Source: Heligmosomoides polygyrus polygyrus (taxonomy: Eukaryota > Nematoda > Chromadorea > Rhabditida > Heligmosomidae). From it: 64,000 bases of DNA. The DNA lies in the NCBI GenBank assembly GCA_947396885.1, contig OX377203.1, positions 22,075,253 to 22,139,252 of the forward strand, given 5' to 3'. Both the position numbers and the translations under genes were made by a program. Positions 11,767 through 21,384 of the stretch are shown one piece after another (the first letter of the stretch is position 1; each line of letters begins with the position of its first letter). The notes under the pieces were generated by a model. The model searched no databases. It saw only the letters and a list, made by a program, of their open reading frames with translations, and was not told where the DNA came from.

Positions 11767-11767
11767 C
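11695..11767 (-). promoter_or_regulatory. tRNA-like leader with Pol III A and B boxes
   Basis: On the minus strand the sequence starts GCCGAGTTAGCCTAGTGG and ends CTCCCGGCTCGGGCA. An A box (TAGCCTAGTGG, complement of 11750-11760) and a perfect B box (GGTTCGACTCC, complement of 11706-11716) are about 33 bases apart, as in tRNA genes. The ends can pair as a 6-bp acceptor-like stem, but the T stem and anticodon stem are poor, so it is not a working tRNA gene. It lies inside the target duplications and five bases before the LINE start codon, so it forms the entire 5' untranslated leader. Confidence 0.75.
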
Positions 11768-11785
11768 TCCTATTCTCTTCAACAT
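11767..11785 (+). repeat. Right target-site duplication of the RTE LINE
   Basis: Identical to 8619-8637. Confidence 0.95.
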
Positions 11786-11940
11786 ACACATTAGAAAAAT
11801 TCCCTCCCTTGTTACCAGAAACAGAGTATCCTGCAACGTTTTTGCAGATGACCTCAACATTTATAGCAATATAGTGTATTTTACGGATGTAGAAAGTATC
11901 AGTCTCTAATTTTAGCTGGATGGGCATGCACTTGTTGAGT
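11786..11940 (+). pseudogene. CR1-like reverse transcriptase fragment, right part
   Basis: This continues the frame interrupted at 8637: IRKIPSLVTRNRVSC, then VFADDLNIYSNI, where FADD corresponds to the YADD catalytic box. Removing the LINE and one duplication joins LSPILFNIH to this segment in frame, which supports the nested insertion. The family protein is a LINE RT; this remnant has stops soon after. Confidence 0.75.
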
Positions 11941-12800
11941 GCTGTTGACTTGTTGGGAAGTTAAGCCCAAGAGCAATTTTCGCACAGGCAGCGCACCCTA
12001 TGCTTCTACATGTTCCTTCCCTTCAAACTAGGGCTTCCGTCAGGATGTGACCTACAGCGTGGAATCTTCAGCTGGATCGTTTGACGTGCGCACTAACAGC
12101 TGTCAATGCTTCAGTAATAGAAATGCTTAGATGTCGTGAATAGTAAGCGTAGGAGAACATCTGGGCGAACATGTGTGAGTGAGAGGACCCATGCAAGAAC
12201 GGAGCTCATGAAAGCACTTTGTGCGTCAGAAGTCGGCATCTCTTGAATCGGCCCGGCCAATCCAATTTTTGCCAATGTCCAATTTTTTTCTTTTCGTAAC
12301 CTTAACTATTGGCGTATGTTATAGGCCACGTCTCGTCCCGTTAGAGCTTTGCTATGGTGTCCTCCTTTTACTAGAACTTCACAGTGTTGTGTTAACAGTC
12401 AGGAGCGCACAATCTGCAGCTTGTATTGCACATCCGTCCAGCTCTTAGCTGTTGAAAGTGATTAAAAATGCCCACTACGGCCGATCTCAAGAACTTCCCC
12501 CACCACGGTCGCTTTCGATGCAGCGAGACTCAAAGATGAACGAAGAATCTCTGATGACGTAAGGCTGCAGATTTATGACCTTCGTATGTACGTACTGAAC
12601 ACGGATGCATAGAAGAACAGCGGAAGCCTAAATGTACAGCCTGGAGGCGGATTGGTATTTCTGTAGATCGTGGTCAAACCGTTCGCGTGGAAAACTGTAG
12701 TAGACATTACACAAGTGAAAGTGCGGTAACCGCAGGACACGTTCACAACAACGTCATGAGGAGAGATTTTTCTGAAATTAGCTTCACGTAAGGGCAAGTG
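11941..12800. other. Unassigned region
   Basis: No reading frame with recognisable domains, no splice-coherent exon pair and no inverted repeat were found here. The first part may be eroded CR1 LINE 3' sequence. Confidence 0.3.
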
Positions 12801-13061
12801 ACATCGCTGTCGGGGAGGGCGCCGGCCTTCGCTTACACTCGATTCCAAGTTCTTAGTTCGAATTTTCCGTCCAGGTCCACCAAGCCTTCCGTCCCTCCGA
12901 GATCGGTCAAATGGTGTCATACTTGCCTACGAAGGATAAAACACTAATTTACCTTGGATGGCCGACAAAAGTCATTGCACATGCCAGCGACATCCCTTAG
13001 AAGTGGAATGCACGATGCATCCGAGAAGGAATGGATTGTCGCCATTCTTTATCCTTTATCT
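12801..13061 (+). mobile_element. tRNA-headed SINE copy 1
   Basis: This is a diverged copy of the family defined by the clean copy at 20592-20882. The body landmarks are CCAGGTCCACCAAGCCTTCC, the GGTC..TTGCC block, GTCATTGCAC, and a CTTTATCC-type end. The tRNA-like head is weak here. Confidence 0.7.
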
Positions 13062-14044
13062 GTGCACTGAAGTATAATATGTGGCACATCCAAAAATCAA
13101 TCCCTTGCGGTCCATGTCGCGAATGTGGGCAGCATTGCGAGATGGGAGCGTGAAAGCTAAGCAAACCAATCAGGATGCCCACAGTTTGTGCTCAAGACGA
13201 TGAGGACGCTGCGCACATCCTCTGAAATACACGAGCATTCGATACGGCCTGACTGACTGGCGCGTTCCTACCTCCTCCCAAAGCTGCCGACATTCGTGAC
13301 TAGGACTTACTTTGTTTGCAAGCTGCGCTGTTAGTTTCCTACAAAACCGGACATAGATTTCTTGTCGTTCCTCATGTAGCGTTAGGCAGCACTGTCCTTC
13401 TGACATCCAGAATTCCTGCACTCAGCTACTGAATTCGTCCTCTTTCTACGGACAACAACAGGCTGGCGCTAAAAATTCTCAGCGCTACGGTAGGTGTTTG
13501 TCGTCTCTACGAAATGATTCATGGTTGAGAAGATGAGTTGCAGCACATCGACGCTAAAAATAGGGCCGAGCAATGCAGGGACGCAGAGGGAGAGAAAGAG
13601 AATCGGCGCAAAAACGAGGGACACCCGCGTGGCCGAGCGTTCTTTCCATCCATCTCGAATGTCCTTTCCTCCGGCGGCAGCGTCGAATCTCTCGCTTCGG
13701 TTTTTGGAGGCCGATGTTCTCAGACGATACGTCTTTCTGCGACCTTCATTCGTTTCTTTTCTTATGTCTTGCACTTCTCTCAACCATGCACTTCTACACA
13801 TATTCTTCTCCTACTAGCTCTGTTTTGTACTTTTGTTTTCTGCCTTCTCTTTCATCCTATGTGAGGGAAATTGTTTCCCTTTCTTTTCATCCTCTATTTT
13901 CTCCTCATGAAATTCTTTGCAGGAACACTAAACTGTGCTCGCCTCAAGCGAATGTCGTGACCCGCCTAAAACGGGTTGACAATCGTCCTTCTCTTAATTG
14001 GTTCTATTTATTTCTTTATTTTGAGCACGTGAAAGCGTTGTCGA
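13062..14044. other. Unassigned region, pyrimidine-rich
   Basis: A long open frame in this stretch reflects pyrimidine-rich composition and has no family motif, signal or splice support. No gene is called. Confidence 0.3.
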
Positions 14045-14310
14045 ATGAGGCGGCGGCTGTTGCGTGAATGCGACACCATGTTCTTGGGTCGTGTTTCCCG
14101 TCCAGGTCAATCGAGGTTCCCATTCCTCCAGTGGTTGGTGAAATTGTACCAGAACTGTCTGAGAGGTATAAAACAATGAAATGTCCACCGGCTGGCCACC
14201 CCAAGTTATTGCACTGGCCAATATGCGCATTCAGGCTGCCTTCACAACCTCCTGTAGAATTCGAATGCATGGCGCATCCCACAAAGGAATGGCCTAGCGC
14301 TGTTCTCCAC
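14045..14310 (+). mobile_element. tRNA-headed SINE copy 2
   Basis: The body landmarks TTTCCCGTCCAGG, GGTGAAATTGTACCAGAACT, GGCTGGCCACCCCAAG and CATGGCGCATCCCA are in the family order. The head is degenerate. Confidence 0.75.
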
Positions 14311-14370
14311 CCTCCCTCCTCTAGGCGCTAGTACGCACACGCCACCAAACCATCTATCCCTTCATGGCGG

Positions 14371-14522
14371 GGCGCAGCGTTCTACCCCCTCATCCCCCTG
14401 GCTCGCCCACCCCAACCCCTGGGCTTGCTCGAGAGTCCAGTGACCGCCTTACGAGATAGTGGAGACGCAGACATTGGCCACGCCTCTGTTTAAAGGGCGG
14501 GGGTAGAACGCCACTCCGCCCT
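14371..14522. mobile_element. Small MITE with GGCGGGGCGCAGCGTTCTA-type ends
   Basis: The segment starts near GGCGGGGCGCAGCGTTCTAC and ends GTAGAACGCCACTCCGCC, which are inverted copies with one or two differences. No clear target duplication was found, so the superfamily is unknown. Confidence 0.45.
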
Positions 14523-14539
14523 CAATATCGACGAAATGT

Positions 14540-14690
14540 TTCCGGGCAGCTTAGGAGAGGCGAACACAAACTGTCTGTCGGCTGGCCACTAACAAGCACC
14601 GTGTAGACAATTCGAACTGAAGTCGAAATGCGCGGCGCATCCTAAGGGGATTGAGTGACACCGAAATTCATTTCCTATTCCATTACCTCG
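14540..14690 (+). mobile_element. tRNA-headed SINE copy 3, internal fragment
   Basis: Only the 3' half is recognisable: CTGTCGGCTGGCCACTAAC, GAAGTCGAAATGCGCGGCGC and GGGATTGAGTGACACCG. Confidence 0.6.
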
Positions 14691-14969
14691 AGTGCAGCTT
14701 TTTGTAAGCAGAAGGCTCTGCAGTGTCCCTTTTTGTGTCGCTCCTCCCATGTGACAGTGAAGTCGATTGACGTGGCCTCGTTCCCGTGGGGGCTGTAGAG
14801 CTGCTCGCTTCCACCGCATAAGTCATACGACTGACGAACAAGCCGACAATTCATAACACTTCGTTGAAATCCGAGCCATATAGTCTTCTGATGCCTCCTC
14901 CAACATCTCCAACCAATTTTATATAGACATAGATGAGCTTGAAATAGGTTTACTGTATATAGCACTCCA

Positions 14970-15100
14970 GAGGACGGATTCATATACGATTAAACCAGTG
15001 ATTGTGTTGGGGTATGGGGTACAGGTGCCCACGATGAAGCACTCATCTATACCCCTTATTTTCCCTCTACCCTGCATATCCACCGTTTGAATCTGGCCCC
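14970..15100. mobile_element. MITE of the GGGGCCGGATTCATCAACGA family, diverged
   Basis: One end reads GGACGGATTCATATACGATT and the other GTTTGAATCTGGCCCC. Both match the inverted termini seen cleanly at 18460-18622 and 30685-30816. The centre carries the GATGAAGC and CTACCCTGC blocks of the family. Confidence 0.6.
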
Positions 15101-15491
15101 AGAAGTTTTCAGTTTTCTTGAGAAGATCGATTCAATTCCAGTCTCAATCTTCTTTAAAAAAATCCTTGGTCTTGTTGCAGCTGAAGGACCAGCAATTTTA
15201 TGATCATTCAATCAGTGACATTTTTGGCATTCTCAGTGCACCTCTTACTTACCTTAGGGGTCCCCTAGCAGCCCTATATTGACCACGTGTGTATTTTTTA
15301 ATCAAGGAGCTGTTCTAGTTGAGAGGGGGGGGGGGGGGTGGTACCGCCAGAAAACCGAAACAAACATGAACAGTGTGACGTCTCTCCGTTAGGAAATTCC
15401 GAAGAGAGGTCTCCTCTCGTAGGCTAGCTCTGTGTTGGTAATCGTGCTCACTCCAAACTACCACCGTTGTCAAACGGCCGCTTGACTTTTC
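15101..15491. other. Unassigned region with a long G run
   Basis: No gene or repeat boundary is supported. It contains a poly-G run near 15326-15339. The last eight bases before 15492 are the left target duplication of the next element. Confidence 0.35.
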
Positions 15492-16622
15492 GGCACTATT
15501 GTACTTTCACAGCTCCATGGGTCGTGGAGAAGTCGAAGAAAAAAATTTCGCCCAAAATTCGTCTGGGGGGGGGGGGGTATTTGGGGTGCTGATCACGAAT
15601 CTGACATTCGTTTTTGAAATTTCGGCCGATTACGGTAGGTTACGGTAGGTACGGGTAACTAAGGCTGCCGAGGTCGTAGTCACCAATTTTGCCCAAACTT
15701 CGGCTAGGGGGGTTACTTGGAGTGCTCATCACGAATATGACATCCGTTTTTCGTTTTGCGCTGGAGTACGGTAGGTGACGGTAGGTACGGGTACTGTGGA
15801 GTCAGTTGGCTGATACACTTCTTCAACAGAGTCACGATAAAGGGTAAGATGCCGGATGACTGGAGGGACAGCATCATAGTCTCCATCTTCAAGCAGAAGG
15901 GATACGCGTCCGAGTGCTCCAACTACCGAGGGATCAAACGGATTTCACACACGATGAAGATCTACGAACGTCTTGTCGACTCGAGGCTGAGGGAGATGAT
16001 GACAAACTCCCAGGAGCAGTGGGCTTCATGCCTGAGAGGTCCACCACAGACGCCATCTTTATCACTCGCCAAGTAATGGAGAAATATTGGGAGAAACGAA
16101 AGCCCTGCTACATGGCATTCCTGGAAAGCGTAGTACGGGTGATTAAGGTCATAGTCACCGATTCCAAACTTGGCTATAGGGGTTATCTGTGGTGCTGCGT
16201 GAGCACAGCATGCAAGTGGTCCCGCAGCGATCGCCTGAAAATTCGCAAATCAGCGGGAAACCATTTTTGCGGGAAACTCTTCGATAGGCGAAGGCTTAAT
16301 CGAGAGATAGCAATCTAAGCATCATGGCCCTTAGTCATCCGCACCTATCGTAACCTACCGTATTCCAGCGTAAAACGGAAAACGGATGTCATATTCGTGA
16401 TCACCACCCCAAATAACCCCCCCCCTAGTCGAAGATTGGGCGAAATCGGTGACCCTGACCTTGGCAGCCTTAGTCACCCGCACCTACCGTAATCGGCCGT
16501 AATTTTAAAAACGGATCTCAGATTCGTGAGCAGCACCCTAAATACCCCCCCCCCCCAGCCGAAGTTTGGGGAAAAAAATTCGATCTCTCCTCGACCCGGA
16601 GTTGTGAAAGTACAAGAGTGCC
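15492..16622. mobile_element. Foldback (hAT-type) element carrying a LINE fragment
   Basis: The ends are GGCACTATTGTAC and GTACAAGAGTGCC, flanked by the perfect 8-bp duplication GACTTTTC at 15484-15491 and 16623-16630. The arms carry G-run units that also build the elements at 36648-37129 and 45050-45600 (GGGGTGCTGATCACGAATCT). In the centre, 15803-16140 is an internal piece of RTE reverse transcriptase without the LINE 3' tail. Ends, duplication size and arms indicate a non-autonomous hAT-like element that has acquired LINE sequence. Confidence 0.8.
15803..16140 (+). pseudogene. Internal RTE reverse transcriptase fragment inside a foldback
   Basis: The frame reads FFNRVTIKGKMPDDWRDSII, CSNYRGIKRISHTMKIYERL and, after a frameshift, GFMPERSTTDAIFITRQVME. 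It is closely similar to the RT of the LINE at 8638-11766 (there TIVPIFKQKGDASECSNYRG). Both ends are cut inside the RT domain: no EN, no YADD and no 3' tail. It is therefore not an ordinary 5'-truncated LINE insertion. It has no function as protein. Confidence 0.85.
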
Positions 16623-16649
16623 GACTTTTCTTGTGAAACCCGGAGAATA

Positions 16650-16940
16650 CAGCATAAGGATGAAGGACGACGTAACTCAATCCCTTTTGGGATGCGGAGG
16701 CGCATTCTACTTCAACGGGATGTCGTGGAAGCGATTTGAATGCGTATTTGGCGACTCAATCACTTGCGGCGGCCAGCCAACGAACATGCCAGCGCCTTAT
16801 CCTTCCCAGACAAGTCTGGTATCAATTTACCGACCCCGGGGGGGGGGGGGAAGACTTGGCTGGGCTGGGTGTGAAACCCGAAAGAGGAACATGGTGTCGA
16901 GTGCATGCGACAGCCGGCACCTCCTTCTGCTGCGCTACAG
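16650..16940 (-). mobile_element. tRNA-headed SINE copy 4
   Basis: The minus-strand copy has its head at GTAGCGCAGCAG near 16937-16926, then the body CCCAGCCAAG, a GC-rich block containing a C12-type run (poly-G on the plus strand near 16842), GACTTGTCTGGGAAGGATAA, and the end GGGATTGAGTTACGTCGTCC. Confidence 0.8.
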
Positions 16941-17574
16941 CCGGAAGAATACGTTGGAAAAGGGCTCCGCGGCAAGACACAACATGCCGAAAGACTTTGT
17001 ATATTGTTTATTTATTCATTACGTGTACGCGATAAGCGCGACCGCCAGACTCGTGGACTCGACAATAGAACAGTTACAATCGAAGCGCAACATCAGAACA
17101 CAATCAGTCAAAAAAGTAAAAACATAATCTGGTGATGTCATATGGGAAACCAATGGTTTAAACGGTTTGCTAAAGCCAGCACATTTGACGAACGCTATGA
17201 TTGTTGGTGACCCCGTATCAGTGACGTTGTCGTGGCCGCTAGAAGTTCAGATGCTATTCATACTCTGCGAAATCCGGGGCTAATAGACATGACAACTGCT
17301 GTCCGCATGGGCTACACGTCACTGGCATTCACCTGATTGAAACGTTCTTCGTGGCCGTGTTGACTCGACCCCGCAGTCACGTTTAGAGTTCCGGTTTCGA
17401 CGCGCGACTGTTGTTTTTGACGACGCGACGCTGCCACGTGCTGAGAGCGAAGGCTAATGCGAATTCCTCAACGGATCCACCCCTCCATCCACTGCCTCTA
17501 TCACTTGAATGAGCCCCTGAGGCATGCTACACGCTTTGCCTTGGCTCAGAACGTTCGCTGTTATTCAAGCGTTT
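16941..17574. other. Unassigned region
   Basis: No gene is supported. It lies beside the Penelope-like remnant and may include distant parts of that element. Confidence 0.3.
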
Positions 17575-18035
17575 ATACTGTGCCAAACGAGGTCCCTATG
17601 GTGGCGTTCTCCACCTAGTTCCAACGTGTTCATAATCTTCAGAGGCCTGAACATGGCGCAAGATTAAAGCTGCTCTCTACCCCACCAAGCGCGCAGCGCC
17701 ATACTGGGATTTGTTGCGAAGATCCAGAACGCCTTCAACGCTCTTCGTGCCGAAATTTCTATCTCTATGGCCAGAATCGTGTATCCAACGTCAAAATCGT
17801 TACCGTCGTGATCAGCCGCCTATTCCGTTCCAGAGGTGTTCCTAAATTAACACGATGTTTGCCAGCCAGATGCACTTTAGGACGAACAGCAAACCTTCTT
17901 CCGGTTTCCCCCATGAAATTGTAGATGCTAGCCTGACATTCGATTGGATAAATTGCCCCTTTTGAGAACAATCACCTACATAGTTCACACAATTCGCTAC
18001 GGACATGTAGCGTACTTCTCTGATAAGCACTGCTT
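17575..18035 (-). mobile_element. Penelope-like element, 3' remnant
   Basis: On the minus strand an endonuclease fragment (17971-17765) is followed by non-coding sequence containing GGCCTCTGAAGATTATGAAC (complement of 17647-17628), a decayed version of the hammerhead-ribozyme core that Penelope-like elements carry in their terminal repeats. The order EN, then terminal repeat, fits the family. The reverse transcriptase part is missing. Confidence 0.65.
17765..17971 (-). pseudogene. Penelope-like GIY-YIG endonuclease fragment
   Basis: The 68-codon frame contains KGAIYPIECQASIYNFMGET followed by GRR, HLAGKHRVNLGTPL and ERNRR. The GxIY ... YxGETGR spacing is that of the GIY-YIG nuclease fused to Penelope-like reverse transcriptases, which nicks target DNA for retrotransposition. 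The canonical Tyr of YIG is replaced by Phe-Met here and the frame is short on both sides, so it is a relic. Confidence 0.65.
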
Positions 18036-18298
18036 ACCGTAGAGCTGGTGTTGTTGACAAATAAAGGTTGTGCCATTTTCTGAAGCCAAATGATAAGCTG
18101 CCAACAGTCGATTCGTTTTTCATCTTCTTTCATTTCTTGATTTTCTCTTTTAATTTCCCTTTTAACTCGCTTTATTTTCTCTTTTTTTCTTCTTTTTTGT
18201 CATTCACTCTTTTCATTTTCCAAGAATGACGCAATCCCATCCTGGTATGCACTGGTTCGATTCTGATATCAATAACTCGGACTCGTAGTAGAAAATCT

Positions 18299-18459
18299 GG
18301 GGCCGGATTCGTCAACAGAAAACCCGTGGTATGCGTGGGTATAGGGGGAAGAGATAGTATAACAGTCAGATAGAGATAAGGTAAGACTCAGAGAAGCAGG
18401 CTTCACTGTGTGTATCTCTACCCCCTTACCCGGGTTTGTCGTTAATGAGTCCGATCCCT
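18299..18459. mobile_element. MITE of the GGGGCCGGATTCATCAACGA family
   Basis: It begins GGGGCCGGATTCGTCAACAG and ends GTCGTTAATGAGTCCGATCC, inverted ends with several differences. The centre contains the GGGGGAAGAGATAGTATAAC and AGGCTTCACTG blocks. It sits head-to-tail against the next copy. Confidence 0.7.
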
Positions 18460-18622
18460 GGGGCCGGATTCATGAACAATTAAACCCGTGGGTATGTGGA
18501 GTATAAGGGGTAGAGATAAGATAAGAGTCAGGTAGAGATTAGCTAGGAGTCAGTGACGCAGGCTTCATTGCGGGTATCCTTACCCCTATACGCACGGGTT
18601 AGTCGTTGATGAATCCGGCCCC
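18460..18622. mobile_element. MITE of the GGGGCCGGATTCATCAACGA family, tandem neighbour
   Basis: The ends GGGGCCGGATTCATGAACAA and GTTGATGAATCCGGCCCC are inverted copies. It directly abuts the preceding copy, so the pair is either a tandem duplication or one copy that inserted at the end of the other. Confidence 0.75.
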
Positions 18623-20575
18623 TGGTCTTATTCGTGATTTTGCTTAAACCCGAGATAAATCGGACATGCTGATAATGGCATTTTTAAAAATCGAAGATCA
18701 TTCAGATTTGTTCATTTGTTCTATTTATTCAAAACGTAGGTCACCTCCAGCGTCGCTGAATACAAAACAAACAGCCGAACAGATTTTGCAAACTACTTTC
18801 TCCATATAATATTTACACCGTTGGTGGTCTCATATCCATATTCATAGAATTGTACTCTACCTCAAAGAATTGTACATAGAGTTTTGCAGGCTTACACCGA
18901 CAGCTTCTACAGGTCCTTGTACTTTCCAAGCAGTAAATTGAATCACTTGAGAATTCTTTAATTAGAAAGACTGGTCTTATTAGTGGTTCTGCTAATCGGT
19001 ACTTAAAGATTAAGCACTCTGGGCTGAGAAAACTCTGAAAAAGATCCATATAACACTCACTCTAACGGTTCTCGTCAATGTACCCCAATGAAGTTAACCG
19101 AGTTGATGGACAGCTTGATAAAAAGGATCTTGCACTTCATGGCACAATTTTCTTCTATTTTCAGGTGTATAAATACATTTTCAGATAAATTTGCATTAAT
19201 ATGGATTTTCGGATGATTCGTAGGACTGATTTTCATTAGAAATCACCATCAGATCATTTCATCAGAAATTCAACGTCGCGTCCTAATTAGATATTTTATG
19301 TCGGGTCCGGAGAAAAATGAAATATCTGGATCAGTCGAAACTCAGTTCCAGTAAAAATTTCCCTTATCTGAGTTATCCAACGATTCAGGCTTTCCAAAAT
19401 GCCATTATTGGAATCCGTTTATTCAAGTTTGGAAAAAGGACGTATCCGAGTTATACAGAGCGGTGTCGAATCCAGTGCATACTATACGTCGCTATTTCAA
19501 GTTCATCTGGATCTTGTTCACTTCTTGTAGTCTACCACAAAAAACTCATCGATCTACTAAGGTCTTGCGGAAGTTCCAGAATTCGTAGCCACGAAATAGT
19601 CACTCCACCAGAATAGTAAACCTCAATTCCCTCATGGATGTTGTCCCTAGCAACCATTATTTTTTCACCTCATTCCTGCCGCGATGGGAAGTTGAGCAAT
19701 ACACTTCGCAGTCATAATAAGCTGGGCTGGCGTTCCATATTGCATACTTTCGCTAGCCATCTATTTCTCGACGTCGGCAACTCTGCTCACCTCTATAATG
19801 CGTTGAGCTGAATATTTCAGCAGATAAATGCACAGAAGTACAGCGCTTCCGCACTTCTTGAAGAGTAAAGTTCAGTTTCATAGGCATTTCTATTACGCCG
19901 GCATAAGGCAAGCTCTAAAAACACTATAAAAAGGATACTAGGCAAAAATAAATTGTGAATAAATTTTTTAAAATAGATTACATTTTTTCAGCAAATAATA
20001 AAGTTCATTTTTCTAATTCAATCAGCTTTATACTACAGAAAGCAATACGTTCCTCCAAGCAATAGCTATGTGAAGCACTTACCATCTGTTCTTCAATTCA
20101 ATCAGCTTTATACATATTTCAGCAACAATTTTTTTTTTGAAGCAGATCTTTTTCAGTTGTTCCAGACTACAAAGAAACTGAAGTCGTTTTGAGATGAATA
20201 CTCCCAGCTCTGCAAGTAAGGGACTTGTCTTGAGGAGCAGTTTTAGGGCAGGAAAACACAGTTTCGTGACTATCCCTTTCCAAAAAAAACTCGCACGAGG
20301 CTAACCCAGCTGACGACGTCTACTGATGTGAAGCCTTGTAGTGCCTATTTCTTGTTGCAGTTTCCTTCCGTACTTCGTGTCTGATACATTCGGAGTCGTA
20401 TCGCCGCCGCTTTTCGATCCCGCTTTCAGTGCCATCCCTCTTTTTCCGTAATTCCATCCACCTCCACATGGTGAGAATGGGGCTCGCTAGGCAACAAATT
20501 GCAGTGCCCTTGCGGCGTACGATGCTCGATCTTTTCCAATCCGTAGCAGTAGCACTGCCCTCGGTTTGAGATTTG
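18623..20575. other. Unassigned 1.95-kb region
   Basis: No domain-bearing frame or matched splice sites were found. A minus-strand 78-codon frame (18813-19049) and a plus-strand 99-codon frame (19317-19616) are isolated and without motifs. The phrase ATTCAATCAGCTTTATAC occurs twice (about 20016 and 20097), a local duplication. Confidence 0.3.
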
Positions 20576-20591
20576 TAATTCCTGAAGGTAG

Positions 20592-20882
20592 GGCGCGTGT
20601 AGCGCAGTCGGAGAAGGCGCCGATGGTCGCGTGCACCCAATACCACTTTCCTAGTTCGGATTTCCCGCCCAGGCCAACCAATCCTTTCATCCCATCGGTG
20701 AATTGGTACCAGACTTGTCTGGGAAGGATAAAGCGCTGACTTGTTCATCGGCCGGCCACCGCAAGTCATTGTATGGCCAAACACGCATTCATGTCGCCTC
20801 CACGACATCCCGTAGAAGTAGAATGCGTGGCGCATCCCAAAACGGATTGAGTAACGCCGTCCTTTATCCTTATCCTGTATCC
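20592..20882 (+). mobile_element. tRNA-headed SINE, reference copy
   Basis: A 291-bp retroposon is flanked by a perfect 16-bp duplication, TAATTCCTGAAGGTAG, at 20576-20591 and 20883-20898. The head has an A box (TAGCGCAGTCGG, 20600-20611) that fits the Pol III consensus and a B-box-like AGTTCGGATTTCC about 42 bases on. The body has GGTGAATTGGTACCAGACTT and GTAGAAGTAGAATGCGTGGC, and the 3' end repeats TTATCC. This is the structure of a tRNA-derived SINE that depends on a partner LINE for mobility; at least ten relatives lie in this window. Confidence 0.9.
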
Positions 20883-21029
20883 TAATTCCTGAAGGTAGCA
20901 CTATGAACGACAAAGACAACGTTCATCAATCTCCAACTTCTCTCTTCTTCAAACCTCGGCATTGTAAATTGTTAGTCAGTTACGCTTTTTGTGCCAACAC
21001 GAGGTTTTAGGTGGATCTTTATTCAGCAG

Positions 21030-21066
21030 GGCCTGACGTTTCGACTTCTTGTCGTCTTCAGAGGCC
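21030..21066 (-). ncRNA. Hammerhead-ribozyme-like motif, minus strand
   Basis: On the minus strand: helix-I strand GGCCT, core CTGAAGA, one extra C, a stem GAC-AAGAA-GTC, core GAAAC, then GTC followed by AGGCC that pairs with the first strand. Helix III is only the self-complementary ACGT, as in Penelope-associated hammerheads thought to work as dimers. All conserved core positions that I can place are present. Cleavage is predicted after the GTC. Confidence 0.6.
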
Positions 21067-21176
21067 TGAATGTGGTGCACAAGTTTTCATTTGAGTCTCG
21101 AAAAAGTCGGAAATCCTAAGGTGGCCAAGGCGCTTGGTGGGGTAGAGCGCAAATGAAAACTTATGCACCACATTCA

Positions 21177-21213
21177 GGCCTCTGAAGACGACGAGAAGAC
21201 GAAACGTCAGGCC
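21177..21213 (+). ncRNA. Hammerhead-ribozyme-like motif, plus strand, weakened
   Basis: The same architecture as the minus-strand motif: GGCCT (21177-21181), CTGAAGA (21182-21188), GAAAC (21201-21205), GTC (21206-21208) and AGGCC (21209-21213). Helix II is damaged: GAC now faces GAC instead of GTC, so this copy is less likely to fold. Confidence 0.5.
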
Positions 21214-21384
21214 GAGCTGAATAAAGATCCACCTAAAACCCTAAGTGTTGGCACAAAAAGCTTAACTGACTAACAACGTCCAGCACTTCAGTCCCTCTGT
21301 AGAACGCGCAACACATCCCAGTTCTGTGGAAAGTCGAAAAGAGAATTCTAATCGAGTATGGCCCATACACTGAAGGTTAAAGAT

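Larger units (their letters stand above)
20969..21276. mobile_element. Palindrome built from Penelope-like terminal-repeat sequence
   Basis: Arms of about 125 bases (from TTGTTAGTCAGTTA inward) are inverted copies around a unique centre of about 60 bases. Each arm contains the Penelope terminal-repeat landmarks TTCAGAGGCCTGAATGTGGT and a hammerhead-type core, once on each strand. Sequence inside the arms matches the remnant downstream of the Penelope endonuclease at 17575-17670. No clear target duplication was seen. Confidence 0.65.

Noticed and set aside
13573..14067. A 164-codon plus-strand frame
   Set aside because: Pyrimidine-rich sequence yields long Leu/Ser/Phe frames. Its end overlaps a SINE copy and no motif is present.
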